A stretch of DNA of 42,957 bases, from positions 1 through 42,957 of the forward strand of contig RQOS01000047.1 in NCBI GenBank assembly GCA_008373205.1. The letters are read 5' to 3'. The notes under the pieces were generated by a model that was given only the letters and a program-made list of their open reading frames with translations, was not told the DNA's origin and searched no databases. This DNA is from SAR202 cluster bacterium (GTDB lineage: Bacteria > Chloroflexota > Dehalococcoidia > Lucifugimonadales > Lucifugimonadaceae). The position numbers and the translations under genes were made by a program. How positions within the stretch are numbered: position 1 is the first letter of the stretch; every line of letters starts with the position of its first letter. This document shows, in pieces, positions 20,688-31,236 of this stretch.

Positions 20688-22739
20688 TTGTCAAAAAATC
20701 TAGTTATAGTTGAGTCGCCCACTAAGGCAAGAACACTTCAAAGATTCTTAGGTAAAGAGTATTTAGTTGAAGCATCAATTGGTCATATCAATAATCTACA
20801 ATCAGGATATAAAGCAGAATATACAGGTCCAGTTGTGGGCTTAGATCAAGACTTTCAGCCAATTTGGGAATACGAAAGAGGAGCAAAAACAAGAATAGAT
20901 AATCTGAGTAAAATAGCAAAAAGTTGTGAAAATATTTATCTAGCTGCTGACCCTGATAGAGAAGGAGAAGGAATAGCTTTCCACGTTGCAAATGCACTAA
21001 TTGAAAAAGGCCAATCAGACGAAAAGTTTAAAAGAGTTGTTTTTCACGAAATTACTGAAAAAGCTGTAAAAGAGGCATTTGATAAAGCAGGAAAATTAAA
21101 TATGGATTTAGTTGATGCTCATATAGGACGCAGATTGGTTGATAGGCTAGTTGGATTCTCTTTAAGCGGACTTACATCATCATTATTAAGACTTAAAAGA
21201 CTTTCAGTTGGAAGAGTTCAATCAGTTGCGGTAAGTATCATCAAAGACAAAGAGGATGAAATTAAAGCATTTATACCAGAGGAATACTGGAATATAACTA
21301 ATAATTTTTCAAAAAATAAAGATCATTATCAAGGAAAACTATTCGATATAAATGGAACTTCCGGAAAAAATCTTACTATAACAAACGAAACAGATGCAAA
21401 AAATATAGAACAAGAAATTTCAAAATTAAATTATAAAATTCATTCTATAAAAGCAAATACTAGGAAAACTAAGCCTAGGCCACCTTTTACAACTAGTTCC
21501 CTTCAACAGGATGCTTCATCAAGATTAAGAATGGCTCCCTCTAGGACAATGTCAATCGCTCAACAATTATTTCAAGGAATAAACTTAGGTAGTGGAGAAG
21601 AAGGTTTGATAACATACATGAGAACTGACTCAAATGTATTATCAGCAGATTCTTTAGGTCAAATTGGAAATTTCATTCAAACTTCATATGGTAGTGAATA
21701 TCATAGTGAAAAAAAATATAAAACCAGATCTGCAAATGCACAGGAAGCACATGAGGCTATAAGACCTACTTCAATAAATCGAACTCCTGAATCTATAGAA
21801 AAATTCTTAAGTGAAGATCAGCTTAAGTTATATGACTTAATTTGGAAAAGAACTGTTGCTAGCCAAATGAAAGAAAGTGAAAATAAAAAGACAACCGTAA
21901 TAACATCTTCAGAAGATGAAAAGTATAAATTTCTATCTGAATATGATGAATTAGTTTTCGATGGATTTAAAAAATTATTCCCTCAAAAAGAAACTGATAA
22001 ATTACCTAATATTGCAGAAAATGACAAAATCAATCTAGAATCGGTTATCAAAGAACAAAAATTTACCCAACACACTCCAAGGTATTCTGAGGCATCATTG
22101 ATTAAGACTATGGAGGAACTAGGAGTAGGGAGACCAAGTACATACGCTAGCATATTAAATACAATTAAGGAAAAAAAATATATATGGGTTATAAATAGAT
22201 CAATATATATAAGCCCAGTTGGAAATGCATTAGTCGAAGAATTGAAAAAACATTTCTCTGAAAGTGTGATGGATTATAAGTTTACTGAGAAGATGGAAAA
22301 TGATCTTGATCTGATTTCAAATGGAAGTCTAAACAGAAACGATTTTATAAAATCATTTTGGAGTAACTTTGAACCAATTAAGAATAATTATGAAAAAATT
22401 GCTGATGAAAACCCAAGGAATCCGAGCGAATATAATTTTTTGAAGACAAATATTATTTGCTCATCTAAGACACCATGTATTAATGCTGAAACAGGAAAAG
22501 AGTTTGAAGAAAATGATCCTCCATTAGGCCTAAATTCATTAAATGAATCATTAAAAAAATTACCAAGAATGATTTGGATTAGATTTAGAAATAAAAAAGG
22601 TGATGGTGGGTTTCTTGCATGTGAAGATAGAGAATGTAAAGTTACTGCAGATGAGAGTGCTTGGGCTGGAACAGGAAGAAGAAGGTCAAGAACACTTGAA
22701 GCTCTCAAGAAAACTATGAAAGAAAAATGCATCCATTAA
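20688..22739 (+). CDS. topA: DNA topoisomerase I
   Basis: LVIVESPTKARTLQRFLG, AADPDREGEGIAFHV, GLITYMRTDSN, ARSANAQEAHEAIRPT, GVGRPSTYASI; TTG start. Confidence 0.95.
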   Translation: MSKNLVIVESPTKARTLQRFLGKEYLVEASIGHINNLQSGYKAEYTGPVVGLDQDFQPIWEYERGAKTRIDNLSKIAKSCENIYLAADPDREGEGIAFHVANALIEKGQSDEKFKRVVFHEITEKAVKEAFDKAGKLNMDLVDAHIGRRLVDRLVGFSLSGLTSSLLRLKRLSVGRVQSVAVSIIKDKEDEIKAFIPEEYWNITNNFSKNKDHYQGKLFDINGTSGKNLTITNETDAKNIEQEISKLNYKIHSIKANTRKTKPRPPFTTSSLQQDASSRLRMAPSRTMSIAQQLFQGINLGSGEEGLITYMRTDSNVLSADSLGQIGNFIQTSYGSEYHSEKKYKTRSANAQEAHEAIRPTSINRTPESIEKFLSEDQLKLYDLIWKRTVASQMKESENKKTTVITSSEDEKYKFLSEYDELVFDGFKKLFPQKETDKLPNIAENDKINLESVIKEQKFTQHTPRYSEASLIKTMEELGVGRPSTYASILNTIKEKKYIWVINRSIYISPVGNALVEELKKHFSESVMDYKFTEKMENDLDLISNGSLNRNDFIKSFWSNFEPIKNNYEKIADENPRNPSEYNFLKTNIICSSKTPCINAETGKEFEENDPPLGLNSLNESLKKLPRMIWIRFRNKKGDGGFLACEDRECKVTADESAWAGTGRRRSRTLEALKKTMKEKCIH

Positions 22740-22811
22740 TATAATTTTCTTTCGCATACGTAAAATTTTTCACTTATACATTTATCTTTTTTTTATTATT
22801 ATTTATTTAAT

Positions 22812-23687
22812 ATGAGAAATAATAATAAATTAATTAAGCTTCAAAATTTATATCTTGAAGAAAATTATAATTTATCCATGTATACATTAAGAAATAAAAA
22901 AAATGACATAGATAAATTTATAAATTTCATGAGTATAAATAATAATAAAAATCTAAGTTTAGATTTACTTAGAAAATTTCTCAGTGAATCTAATGAGATT
23001 TATTCAAAAAAATCTATTCTTAGGATAATTTCAAATTTGAAATCTTTTTTTGATTATTTAGTAAAAAATTCTTTCCTTGAAAATAATTTATTTAATGAAA
23101 TAAATAACCCTAAAATTGAAAAAAATTTACCCAATATTGCAACTATAAAAGAGATTGATAAATTAATTGATATTATTAGCGAATCAAATAAATTAGGAAC
23201 TCGAGACAGGGCTATAATTGAGCTTATTTATTCTGCCGGGCTAAGAGTTTCTGAAGCTCAATCTATAAATTTAGAAGATATTGATTTTGAAATTAATCAA
23301 GCAATAATTTTTGGAAAAGGTAAAAAATATAGATCAGTAATTTTTGGGGATAAAACTAAAATTGTCTTAAGAAATTATGCAAAAAAAAGGAATCCTATAA
23401 ACGAAAAGACCAAAGCATTTTTTCTAAACAATAAAGGTGAAAGATTATCAATTAGAACTATACAGCATATAGTAAAAAAACATATGAAAGCAGCTGGTTT
23501 AAATCCAGATTTTCATACCCATACTCTCAGACATTCATTTGCTACTCATCTTATGGATGGAGGTGCAGATTTAAGAGTTGTGCAAGAATTATTAGGGCAT
23601 TCATCACCTAAAACTACAGAAATATATACACATATTTCTGTAGAAAAATCTCGAGAAATATATACAAAAGCTCATCCAAAAGCTTAA
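22812..23687 (+). CDS. Tyrosine recombinase, XerC/XerD family
   Basis: GTRDRAIIELIYSAGLRVSEA, HTHTLRHSFATHLMDGGADLRVVQELLGHSSPKTTEIYTHIS (R-H-R-H-Y catalytic residues). Confidence 0.92.
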   Translation: MRNNNKLIKLQNLYLEENYNLSMYTLRNKKNDIDKFINFMSINNNKNLSLDLLRKFLSESNEIYSKKSILRIISNLKSFFDYLVKNSFLENNLFNEINNPKIEKNLPNIATIKEIDKLIDIISESNKLGTRDRAIIELIYSAGLRVSEAQSINLEDIDFEINQAIIFGKGKKYRSVIFGDKTKIVLRNYAKKRNPINEKTKAFFLNNKGERLSIRTIQHIVKKHMKAAGLNPDFHTHTLRHSFATHLMDGGADLRVVQELLGHSSPKTTEIYTHISVEKSREIYTKAHPKA

Positions 23688-23713
23688 AATTAAATTATCA
23701 AAATAAGGAGTAA

Positions 23714-24277
23714 ATGATGACAATATCTTCAGGAGAAATAAAGAGAAATATGACAATTTTGTTGCAAGATGAAATATACCAAATACTCGAATGGCAACAC
23801 AGGCAAGCACCTAAAGCTCCACCCACATTAACTTTAAAACTAAGACACATACAATCAGGTAATGTTTATGAGAAGAAAGTACCAGGGAATCAAAAATTAC
23901 AATTAGCCCCAACAGAAAATAGAGAGGCTCAATATTTATATCAAGATAAGGATCTATACGTATTTATGGATAATGAAAATTTTGAACAATATGAACTAAC
24001 AAACGAATTGATTGGAGATTCATCAAAATTTTTATCTGAAGGTAATAATATTTCAATAATTTTCTTAGAATCAAATCCTTTGGCAATTGAGCTACCATCA
24101 TCAATTATTATGACTATAGAAAATACAGATGTTGGACTAAAAGGTGATACCCAATCAGGAGCTACAAAGCCAGCTACAACCACATCAGGCCTTACTCTAC
24201 AAGTTCCGTTATTTATTGAATCAGGGGAAAAAATAAATGTTTCTACTAGTGACGGATCTTATTTGGGTAGATCATAA
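23714..24277 (+). CDS. efp: Elongation factor P-like protein
   Basis: TILLQDEIYQILEWQHRQAPKAPPTLTLKLRHIQSGNVYEKKV..., ..QYLYQDKDLYVFMDNENFEQYELTNELIG, PSSIIMTIENTDVGLKGDT, VPLFIESGEKINVSTSDGSYLGR; RBS aaggag. Confidence 0.9.
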   Translation: MMTISSGEIKRNMTILLQDEIYQILEWQHRQAPKAPPTLTLKLRHIQSGNVYEKKVPGNQKLQLAPTENREAQYLYQDKDLYVFMDNENFEQYELTNELIGDSSKFLSEGNNISIIFLESNPLAIELPSSIIMTIENTDVGLKGDTQSGATKPATTTSGLTLQVPLFIESGEKINVSTSDGSYLGRS

Positions 24278-24279
24278 GT

Positions 24280-25014
24280 ATGAAAATGTCTAAAAAAAAA
24301 TCTGTAGGTTGGCTATCTACAGGTAATGGAGAAGGTTCTTTAGGTTTATTAAAAAAAGGTATCGAACTTGTTAATGAAAATAAAATAGAAATCAAATATA
24401 TATTTACTAATAGGGAATCAGGAGAAAAAAAAGGTTCTGATAGATTTATAGATTTTGCTAAAAGTAATAATATTAAAGTTATTTCATATTCCTCTCAAAA
24501 ATATAAGAAAATTAAAAATTCTGATTGGAAAAATCTTAGAAAAAGTTATGATCAAGAAGTTCTTAAAAAAATAAATCCCTTTAAAGTAGACTTTATAGTT
24601 GCTGCAGGTTATATGCTTTTTTCACCAATAATTTGCCAGCATTATAAAATACTTAATATTCATCCAGCTTTACCAAATGGGCCTAAAGGAACTTGGAAAA
24701 CTGTAATTAAGGAATTAATTAAAAAAGAATCAAAATTTTCAGGTGTTTCATTACATCTTATGACTCCAGATTTAGATGAGGGCCCTAATCTTAGTTTTTG
24801 CAAATTTTCAATAAATGACAACAATTTACATGAATATTGGGAGGATGCAAAAAAATGTCCAAATTCTATTGAAGAAACCAAGTTATTCAAAAAAATAAGA
24901 GAGATTATTGTGAAAAACGAAAGAAATCTACTCTTAGAAACATTAGATAAAATATCTTCCAATGAAATCGATATAGATAAACCGAATCAATATGATTTAA
25001 GTGATAGTTTTTAG
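24280..25014 (+). CDS. Formyltransferase family protein (PurN-like)
   Basis: LNIHPALPNGPKGTW and GVSLHLMTPDLDEGP retain the N-H...D catalytic pattern of formyltransferases. Confidence 0.7.
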   Translation: MKMSKKKSVGWLSTGNGEGSLGLLKKGIELVNENKIEIKYIFTNRESGEKKGSDRFIDFAKSNNIKVISYSSQKYKKIKNSDWKNLRKSYDQEVLKKINPFKVDFIVAAGYMLFSPIICQHYKILNIHPALPNGPKGTWKTVIKELIKKESKFSGVSLHLMTPDLDEGPNLSFCKFSINDNNLHEYWEDAKKCPNSIEETKLFKKIREIIVKNERNLLLETLDKISSNEIDIDKPNQYDLSDSF

Positions 25015-25018
25015 TAAA

Positions 25019-26284
25019 TCAAGCAGCTTCTTTCAAACCAATAACTTTCAATAAATCTCCATTTTCAGAAGTTAATTCAATAACATTTTTATTATTTTTT
25101 GAATCAAACTTAACATAACATTTTGAAACATTATTAGAAGTTGGAATTTCAAACATTACATCCAATAAGAGTTTTTCAAGTATAGATTTTAGAGCTCTTG
25201 CACCATTCTTTTCATCCAAAGCTTCTTTCGCTACATGATCTAAAGCAAGATCATCAAATATCAATTCTACGTCATCAAGTGTAAATAATTTTTGGTACTG
25301 ATTAATTAGAGAGTTTTTTGGTTCTTTCAATATTTTCAATAAATCTGAATGAGTTAATTCTTTCAAACTGACAATTGAAGCAATTCTTCCAACAAACTCA
25401 GGAATAAATCCAAAATTTAAAATATCTTCTGTATCAACTTTTCCATCAATTAATGATGTGCTCTTTTTTGTTGAAATGTTTTCAAAACCTATAGATTTAT
25501 TATTAATTCTTTGATCTATTAGAAAGTCTAATCCTTCAAATGCTCCACCCAAAATAAACAGTATACCAGTAGTGTCTATTTGGAGGAAATCTTGTTCAGG
25601 GTGCTTCCTACCACCTTTTCTAGGTACATTTACCACAGTACCTTCAAGAATTTTTAGCAAGGATTGTTGAGTCCCCTCTCCTAATTCTTTTGTTAATGAA
25701 GGATTAGCCCCCTTTTTAGCTATTTTATCAATCTCATCAATATAAATTATTCCTTTTTGAGTCCTTTCAATATCTCCATCGGAAGCTTGATATAAGCTCA
25801 ACAGTATATTTTCAACATCCTCTCCTACATAACCTGCTTCTGTTAATGAAGTTGCATCAGAAATACTAAATGGAACATCTAAAATTCTTGATAAAGTTTG
25901 AGCTAAATAAGTTTTACCTGATCCAGTAGATCCCACTAAAAGAATATTTGATTTTTGTATTTCAACATCTTTATCATCTTCAGACATTAATCTCTTGTAG
26001 TGATTATATACTGCAACTGAAAGTACTTTTTTCGCATGATTTTGGCCAATAACATACTCACTCAATAAGTTAAAAATTTCTTTAGGAGTTTTGCTAAAAG
26101 TTATTTCATCCTTACTTTTAGTTAAATAAAATTCTTCAGAATTAGAATCAAAGCCAGTATTTATATAGTCAAAACAATTAATACAAAAATACAAAGAGAC
26201 TTTCGGGTAACCAAATCTTTCTCCTGGAAATGCTCTTATTTCATCAGGTGATTCGTAAATTTTATTGCATAATGTGCACTGCAT
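25019..26284 (-). CDS. clpX: ATP-dependent Clp protease ATP-binding subunit ClpX
   Basis: CTLC...CINC zinc finger, LLVGSTGSGKTYLAQTLSRIL, SDATSLTEAGYVGEDVENILLSL, IIYIDEIDKIAKK. Confidence 0.93.
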   Translation of the reverse strand: MQCTLCNKIYESPDEIRAFPGERFGYPKVSLYFCINCFDYINTGFDSNSEEFYLTKSKDEITFSKTPKEIFNLLSEYVIGQNHAKKVLSVAVYNHYKRLMSEDDKDVEIQKSNILLVGSTGSGKTYLAQTLSRILDVPFSISDATSLTEAGYVGEDVENILLSLYQASDGDIERTQKGIIYIDEIDKIAKKGANPSLTKELGEGTQQSLLKILEGTVVNVPRKGGRKHPEQDFLQIDTTGILFILGGAFEGLDFLIDQRINNKSIGFENISTKKSTSLIDGKVDTEDILNFGFIPEFVGRIASIVSLKELTHSDLLKILKEPKNSLINQYQKLFTLDDVELIFDDLALDHVAKEALDEKNGARALKSILEKLLLDVMFEIPTSNNVSKCYVKFDSKNNKNVIELTSENGDLLKVIGLKEAA

Positions 26285-26290
26285 AAAAAT

Positions 26291-26926
26291 TTATTTCTTG
26301 GATGATTTTGACTTTGAACCTTCAGGATAAATAACTTCATCAACTACACCGTATCCCACTGCCTGTTCAGCATCTAACCAAAAATCTCTATCTTCATCTT
26401 TTCTTATTTTAGATAAAGATTGGCCAGTATGTTGGGACATGATTTTTGCTAATTTTTCATTTATTCTTTGCATCTCTCTAAAGTTTATTTCAACATCAGC
26501 AATAGTACCGCCTCCTCCTCCAGAAACACTATGCATCATCATAGTTGAGTTAGGGAGTGCATATCTCTTGCCTTTTGCACCAGCTGTTAACAAAACAACA
26601 CCCATACTAGCTGATAACCCAACAGAGTATGTGCAAACATCGTTTGGAATCATTTGCATAGTGTCATATATAGATAATCCAGCATAGACAGATCCGCCAG
26701 GAGAATTAATATATAAATTTATATCTTTTTCAGGATCTTCTCTTGATAAGTACAATAATTGAGCTACTATCGTATTTGAAACGAAGTCATTTACAGGTGT
26801 TCCTAAAAAAATAATTCTCTCTTTAAGAAGTAAAGAAAAAATATCGTATGTTGCCCTATCACCTCTTGAAGTAGTCTCAATTACTGAAGGAATTATTGAT
26901 TGTGGATTATGGATTTCTGGATTCAA
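26291..26926 (-). CDS. clpP: ATP-dependent Clp protease proteolytic subunit ClpP
   Basis: [77 protein letters not shown]. Confidence 0.97.
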   Translation of the reverse strand: MNPEIHNPQSIIPSVIETTSRGDRATYDIFSLLLKERIIFLGTPVNDFVSNTIVAQLLYLSREDPEKDINLYINSPGGSVYAGLSIYDTMQMIPNDVCTYSVGLSASMGVVLLTAGAKGKRYALPNSTMMMHSVSGGGGGTIADVEINFREMQRINEKLAKIMSQHTGQSLSKIRKDEDRDFWLDAEQAVGYGVVDEVIYPEGSKSKSSKK

Positions 26927-26967
26927 TTTAGTACTCCTTATATTATTATTAATGTTACTAAAAATTA

Positions 26968-28254
26968 TTATTTTTTGCGATTCTTCGAAGAAGATTTAGC
27001 CACATTTATCAAGTGTTCTACACTCTTTCTTCGTTTAATATTATTTTCTACAATTTTCTTCAAACTTTCATCATCAGCTAAATTTTGATCTTTGTATTGC
27101 TCTTTGATTATTTTTATTTCATCATCAATATCTTTTTTATTAGCATTGATATTTTCTAACTTGATAACTTCTTCAATTATTAATAGTTTTTGTAATTCTT
27201 TCTCAGATGATTCTATAGATTCCTGGTAAAATTCTTCTTTAGATTTATTTATAGCTTTAAGGTAATCATCAAATTCCATTCTATACTGAGAAATAGATCT
27301 CATTCTATCTTCAATAATAAGATCTGCAGATCTTTGAATTTGTATCTCAGATATTTGAAATTTGGAAAGTTTGATTAGATCATCAATAATTTGTGTTTCT
27401 AAATCCAGATTATATTTATAGTCATTCTCAGCTGTAATTTCTTTTTTAATTTGATCTTGAAAATCTTTTACACCCTTTATTTCAGGATTTATTTCTTTCA
27501 AAAATTCATCACTTAATTTTGGAGTAACTTTCTCTTGGATATCTAAACATTCCACTTCAAATTTTACATTCTTCCCCTGTAAATCTTCTTCTTTCCAATC
27601 TAGAGGAAGAGTTAATGTAAATTCTTTCTTTTCATTCTTTGAAATTCCTTTGATATTTTCTGCTACACCAGGAGCAATTAAGTTACTATTCTCAGCTGCA
27701 TAAAAATCAAATTCATGCTCGTTCATTATCTCTTTTCCTTCATATGATGCAGTAAGATTTATTTTTGCAAATCCAGGGAAATCTAATTTAGATTTCGAAG
27801 ATTCCCAAGTGGATCTTGATTCTAAAATTCTATTTATTGTTTCATCTATTTTCTTTTTAGTAATTCTTTCCTTAGAAACTTTTGTCTTAATAGATTTATA
27901 GTCTCCAACCTCTACTTCAGGCATAAGAGGTACCATCAAATTAATTTTTAGCTTAGGCTCTCTTTCAACAATATCAACTTTAGGAGCGCAAGGATATTCT
28001 AATTTTTGTTCATCTAAAACTGTAGGGACAACTTCTTGAATTATAGGATCTAAACTATTTTCTAAAATATAATCTTTACCATACTGAGACTCAATAAGGC
28101 TATATGGGGCTTTTCCTTTTCTAAATCCAGGTATATTAACTGATTGAGATATTTTAGTCGCAGCTGTTTTTAAATGCTTGTTTACAACAAAGTCATCAAT
28201 AGTTATTTCTATATCTACCTGTTTATTTTTTTCAGGTTTAACTTCTATGTTCAT
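26968..28254 (-). CDS. tig: Trigger factor
   Basis: [21 protein letters not shown] motif and order tig-clpP-clpX. Confidence 0.9.
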   Translation of the reverse strand: MNIEVKPEKNKQVDIEITIDDFVVNKHLKTAATKISQSVNIPGFRKGKAPYSLIESQYGKDYILENSLDPIIQEVVPTVLDEQKLEYPCAPKVDIVEREPKLKINLMVPLMPEVEVGDYKSIKTKVSKERITKKKIDETINRILESRSTWESSKSKLDFPGFAKINLTASYEGKEIMNEHEFDFYAAENSNLIAPGVAENIKGISKNEKKEFTLTLPLDWKEEDLQGKNVKFEVECLDIQEKVTPKLSDEFLKEINPEIKGVKDFQDQIKKEITAENDYKYNLDLETQIIDDLIKLSKFQISEIQIQRSADLIIEDRMRSISQYRMEFDDYLKAINKSKEEFYQESIESSEKELQKLLIIEEVIKLENINANKKDIDDEIKIIKEQYKDQNLADDESLKKIVENNIKRRKSVEHLINVAKSSSKNRKK

Positions 28255-28263
28255 TATTTCAAC

Positions 28264-30057
28264 CTATTCTTCTTCTTTTTCTTTAACTAATATACTTAAT
28301 TCATCTAATTGTTCATCAGAAATAAAATCAGGAGAACCGAATAATAAATCAGATGCAGATTGAGTTTTTGGGAATGCAATAACTTCCCTAATTGACTCTT
28401 CATTGCAAAGCATTGCTACTAATCTATCTAAACCTAAACCCATTCCTCCATGAGGTGGCACTCCATAATCAAATGCTTCCAATAAATGTCCAAATAAATT
28501 ATTAACTTCTTCAGAGGAATATCCAATAATATCAAAAACTTTTTCTTGTAATTTTCTATCGTGTATTCTTATTGAACCTGATCCTAGTTCTACTCCATTA
28601 CAAACTAAATCAAAAAGGTCTGCCCTTACTTTTCCTGGATCTGTATTTAAGAGTTCATAATCTTCTTCATGCGGAGAAGAAAAAACATGATGAGCAGGTT
28701 GCCAAGAACCATTATCATCTTTCTCAAATAAAGGGAAATCTGTAACCCACAAAAATTTCATCTCTTTATCATCAATTAAGTTTTGTTCTTTAGCTATATG
28801 AGTTCGGAGATAAGAAAGTGACGAATTTACTATATTTTCTTGACCTATTATCATAAAAATTACATCTCCAGGCTGTGCATTAGTTTTAGATATTATTTCA
28901 TCTAAATTTTCTTGAGTATAAAATTTATTCAATGGACCAGCGGTTTGCTCTAAGTTTATTTTTCCCTCTATATTCTCAGGAATAGATATATAAATTAAAC
29001 CCCCTGCGCCTTGCTTTTTCACCAAATCTGTCAGTCTATCAAAATCTTTTCTTCCAAGATTATGCCAATTTTTTGCAACTAAACCTTTTAATATTGAACT
29101 ATTTTTCAAGGAATTTTGAATAACATTAGATTCTATTTTTGTAGCAATATCTGATAAATCAGTCATCTCTAGTGAATAACGTAAGTCAGGCTTATCTGAG
29201 CCATATTTTTTCATAGCTTCATCGTAAGTCATTACTATAAATTTATTATCTATCTTGATAGTTTCATCAATCTTTTTGATTAGTTTTATATATAGACTTT
29301 CTACCAAATTCATAACGTCATTTTGGTGGACGAAACTCATTTCTAAATCAAGTTGAGTATGTTCCGGTTGACGATCTGCCCTAAGATCTTCATCTCTAAA
29401 ACATCTCGCAATTTGAAAATATCTATCGAATCCAGAAACCATTAAAATTTGTTTCATTTGTTGAGGAGACTGAGGCAATGCATAAAACCCACCATGCTTT
29501 ATTCTAGAAGGTACGACATAATCTCTAGCTCCCTCTGGTGTACTTTTTATTAATATTGGAGTTTCGATATGTGTAAAGTTTTCCTCAGATAAGTAATCCC
29601 AAATTAATTGAGTAACATCATGCCTTAATTTCAATTTATTTTGCATAGAATTTCTTCTTAAGTCTAAATATCTATACTTGAGTCTAATTTCCTCTGAAAC
29701 ATCATTATTATCCATTATTTCAAAAGGTGGAGTTTTGGATCTTGATAAAATTTCCATAGAATCAACTAATAATTCAAGTTCACCAGTTGAGATTTCTGGA
29801 TTTTCAGCTCCCTCTAACCTTTTTGTTACCTTACCTTCAACAGATATAACCCATTCAGACCTGAGTTCTTTAGCCAAAGAATGAATTTTGGAAGATAGTT
29901 CAGGGTTAAATACAATTTGCATTATTCCTGATTTATCTCTTAAATCAATAAAAATTAGCTGTCCGTGATCTCTTCGCTTAGAAACCCATCCTGCAAGTTT
30001 GATCTTTTTTTCAATAACAGTTGAAGAAACTTCTCCACACATTAAATCTCTATGCAT
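28264..30057 (-). CDS. aspS: Aspartyl-tRNA synthetase (AspRS)
   Basis: LAGWVSKRRDHGQLIFIDLRDKSGIMQIV, RYFQIARCFRDEDLRADRQPEHTQLDLEMSF, GVPPHGGMGLGLDRLVAML. Confidence 0.95.
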   Translation of the reverse strand: MHRDLMCGEVSSTVIEKKIKLAGWVSKRRDHGQLIFIDLRDKSGIMQIVFNPELSSKIHSLAKELRSEWVISVEGKVTKRLEGAENPEISTGELELLVDSMEILSRSKTPPFEIMDNNDVSEEIRLKYRYLDLRRNSMQNKLKLRHDVTQLIWDYLSEENFTHIETPILIKSTPEGARDYVVPSRIKHGGFYALPQSPQQMKQILMVSGFDRYFQIARCFRDEDLRADRQPEHTQLDLEMSFVHQNDVMNLVESLYIKLIKKIDETIKIDNKFIVMTYDEAMKKYGSDKPDLRYSLEMTDLSDIATKIESNVIQNSLKNSSILKGLVAKNWHNLGRKDFDRLTDLVKKQGAGGLIYISIPENIEGKINLEQTAGPLNKFYTQENLDEIISKTNAQPGDVIFMIIGQENIVNSSLSYLRTHIAKEQNLIDDKEMKFLWVTDFPLFEKDDNGSWQPAHHVFSSPHEEDYELLNTDPGKVRADLFDLVCNGVELGSGSIRIHDRKLQEKVFDIIGYSSEEVNNLFGHLLEAFDYGVPPHGGMGLGLDRLVAMLCNEESIREVIAFPKTQSASDLLFGSPDFISDEQLDELSILVKEKEEE

Positions 30058-30077
30058 AATTCCTCATAATAAATAAT

Positions 30078-30515
30078 TTAAATATGACCATATTCTCTTT
30101 TGGCAACGGATAAATTAACAAAAGTTTCAGTTCTTCTTATACCTTCAATTGAACCTATATCAACTCTTATAAATTTACCTAATTCTTCTGCACTTTCAAG
30201 TGCAACTAAGCAAAATATATCGTAACTTCCAGTAGTTGTAATTACCCACCGAGTATGAGGCAATGCAGCTAATTCTGCTGATATATCACCTGTTTTATCA
30301 GGTTCACACTGCACACCAATCAAAGCCTCTGACAAGAAACCTAGTTTTTTTGGGTCAGATGCAGCTACAATTGAAATTGTTTTAGTTTCAAGAAGATTTT
30401 TCACTCTTCTCCTAATAGTTCCCTCGCTCACATCTAATTCTCTTGCCATTTGAGCATTTGAAAGCCTACCATCAAGACCTAACATTGAAACTATTTTCTT
30501 GTCAATTAAATCCAT
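30078..30515 (-). CDS. Lrp/AsnC family transcriptional regulator
   Basis: DLIDKKIVSMLGLDGRLSNAQMARELDVSEGTIRRRVKNL plus a RAM-like domain (ITTTGSYDIFCLVALES). Confidence 0.9.
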   Translation of the reverse strand: MDLIDKKIVSMLGLDGRLSNAQMARELDVSEGTIRRRVKNLLETKTISIVAASDPKKLGFLSEALIGVQCEPDKTGDISAELAALPHTRWVITTTGSYDIFCLVALESAEELGKFIRVDIGSIEGIRRTETFVNLSVAKREYGHI

Positions 30516-30675
30516 AAAACAACCCGTTTTAGCTACTGTTTTTTTCCATTATAACTGCAAAAAATAATACAAAGGTCTGAAAAAAAATGATTTTTTTATT
30601 ATGTAATCGTTGATTTTGTTTAAAATAATTTAGTAATATTGTATTTAGAAGAAAAATAATTTACTGGAGAGAGTT

Positions 30676-31146
30676 TTGTTAGATTCAAAAAAAGACCAAC
30701 TAGTCACATTTACCGAAGTTGCTACAAAAAAGTTACAAGAAGTAATGAAAGAACAAGGCAGCGAAAACAGTTATCTAAGAGTCTCAATCAATGAAACACC
30801 AAATGGTGGATTTGAATATGTATTTGGTCTTGTTGATGAACCTGAGAAGGATGATATCATTGGGGGCTCAGCTATAAAAACTGTAGTTGATCCTGCTAGT
30901 GTGAAATTTGTTGAAGGATCTAATATTGATTATGTTGAGGGATTCCAAAGATCTGGTTTTGTAATCTCAAACCCTAACTTCCAATCTGGTGGAGGTTGCG
31001 GTGGTGGAGCTGCTGGAGCATGTTGTGGTGGAGGTGCAGAGAATTCAGGTGGTTGTGGAAGCCATGCTGAATCAGCAAGTGCACCTGCTGAAGCTGCGGC
31101 TGGAGGTTGTGGTGGTGGTGGTGGAGCCTGTGCCTGCCAAGCGTAA
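30676..31146 (+). CDS. HesB/IscA-like (A-type Fe-S carrier) protein with a Cys/Gly-rich C-terminal tail
   Basis: FTEVATKKLQEVMKEQGSENSYLRVSI...GGFEYVFGLVDEPEKDD...VVDPASVKFVEGSNIDYVEGFQRSGFVISNPN then GGGCGGGAAGACCGGG... tail; TTG start with GGAGAG RBS. Confidence 0.82.
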   Translation: MLDSKKDQLVTFTEVATKKLQEVMKEQGSENSYLRVSINETPNGGFEYVFGLVDEPEKDDIIGGSAIKTVVDPASVKFVEGSNIDYVEGFQRSGFVISNPNFQSGGGCGGGAAGACCGGGAENSGGCGSHAESASAPAEAAAGGCGGGGGACACQA

Positions 31147-31236
31147 ATTAATTTAAATTTGTAAAAAAATTCGATATCACAAATTTATTAGGTTTTATAT
31201 CATAAATCTATAACGAACTAGGAGAGAGTTAAAACT

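Noticed and set aside
31154-31188. AAATTTGT...ACAAATTT inverted repeat between the IscA-like gene and the ferredoxin
   Set aside because: 8-bp all-AT-type stem with a long loop in an AT-rich spacer; not a convincing terminator or riboswitch.
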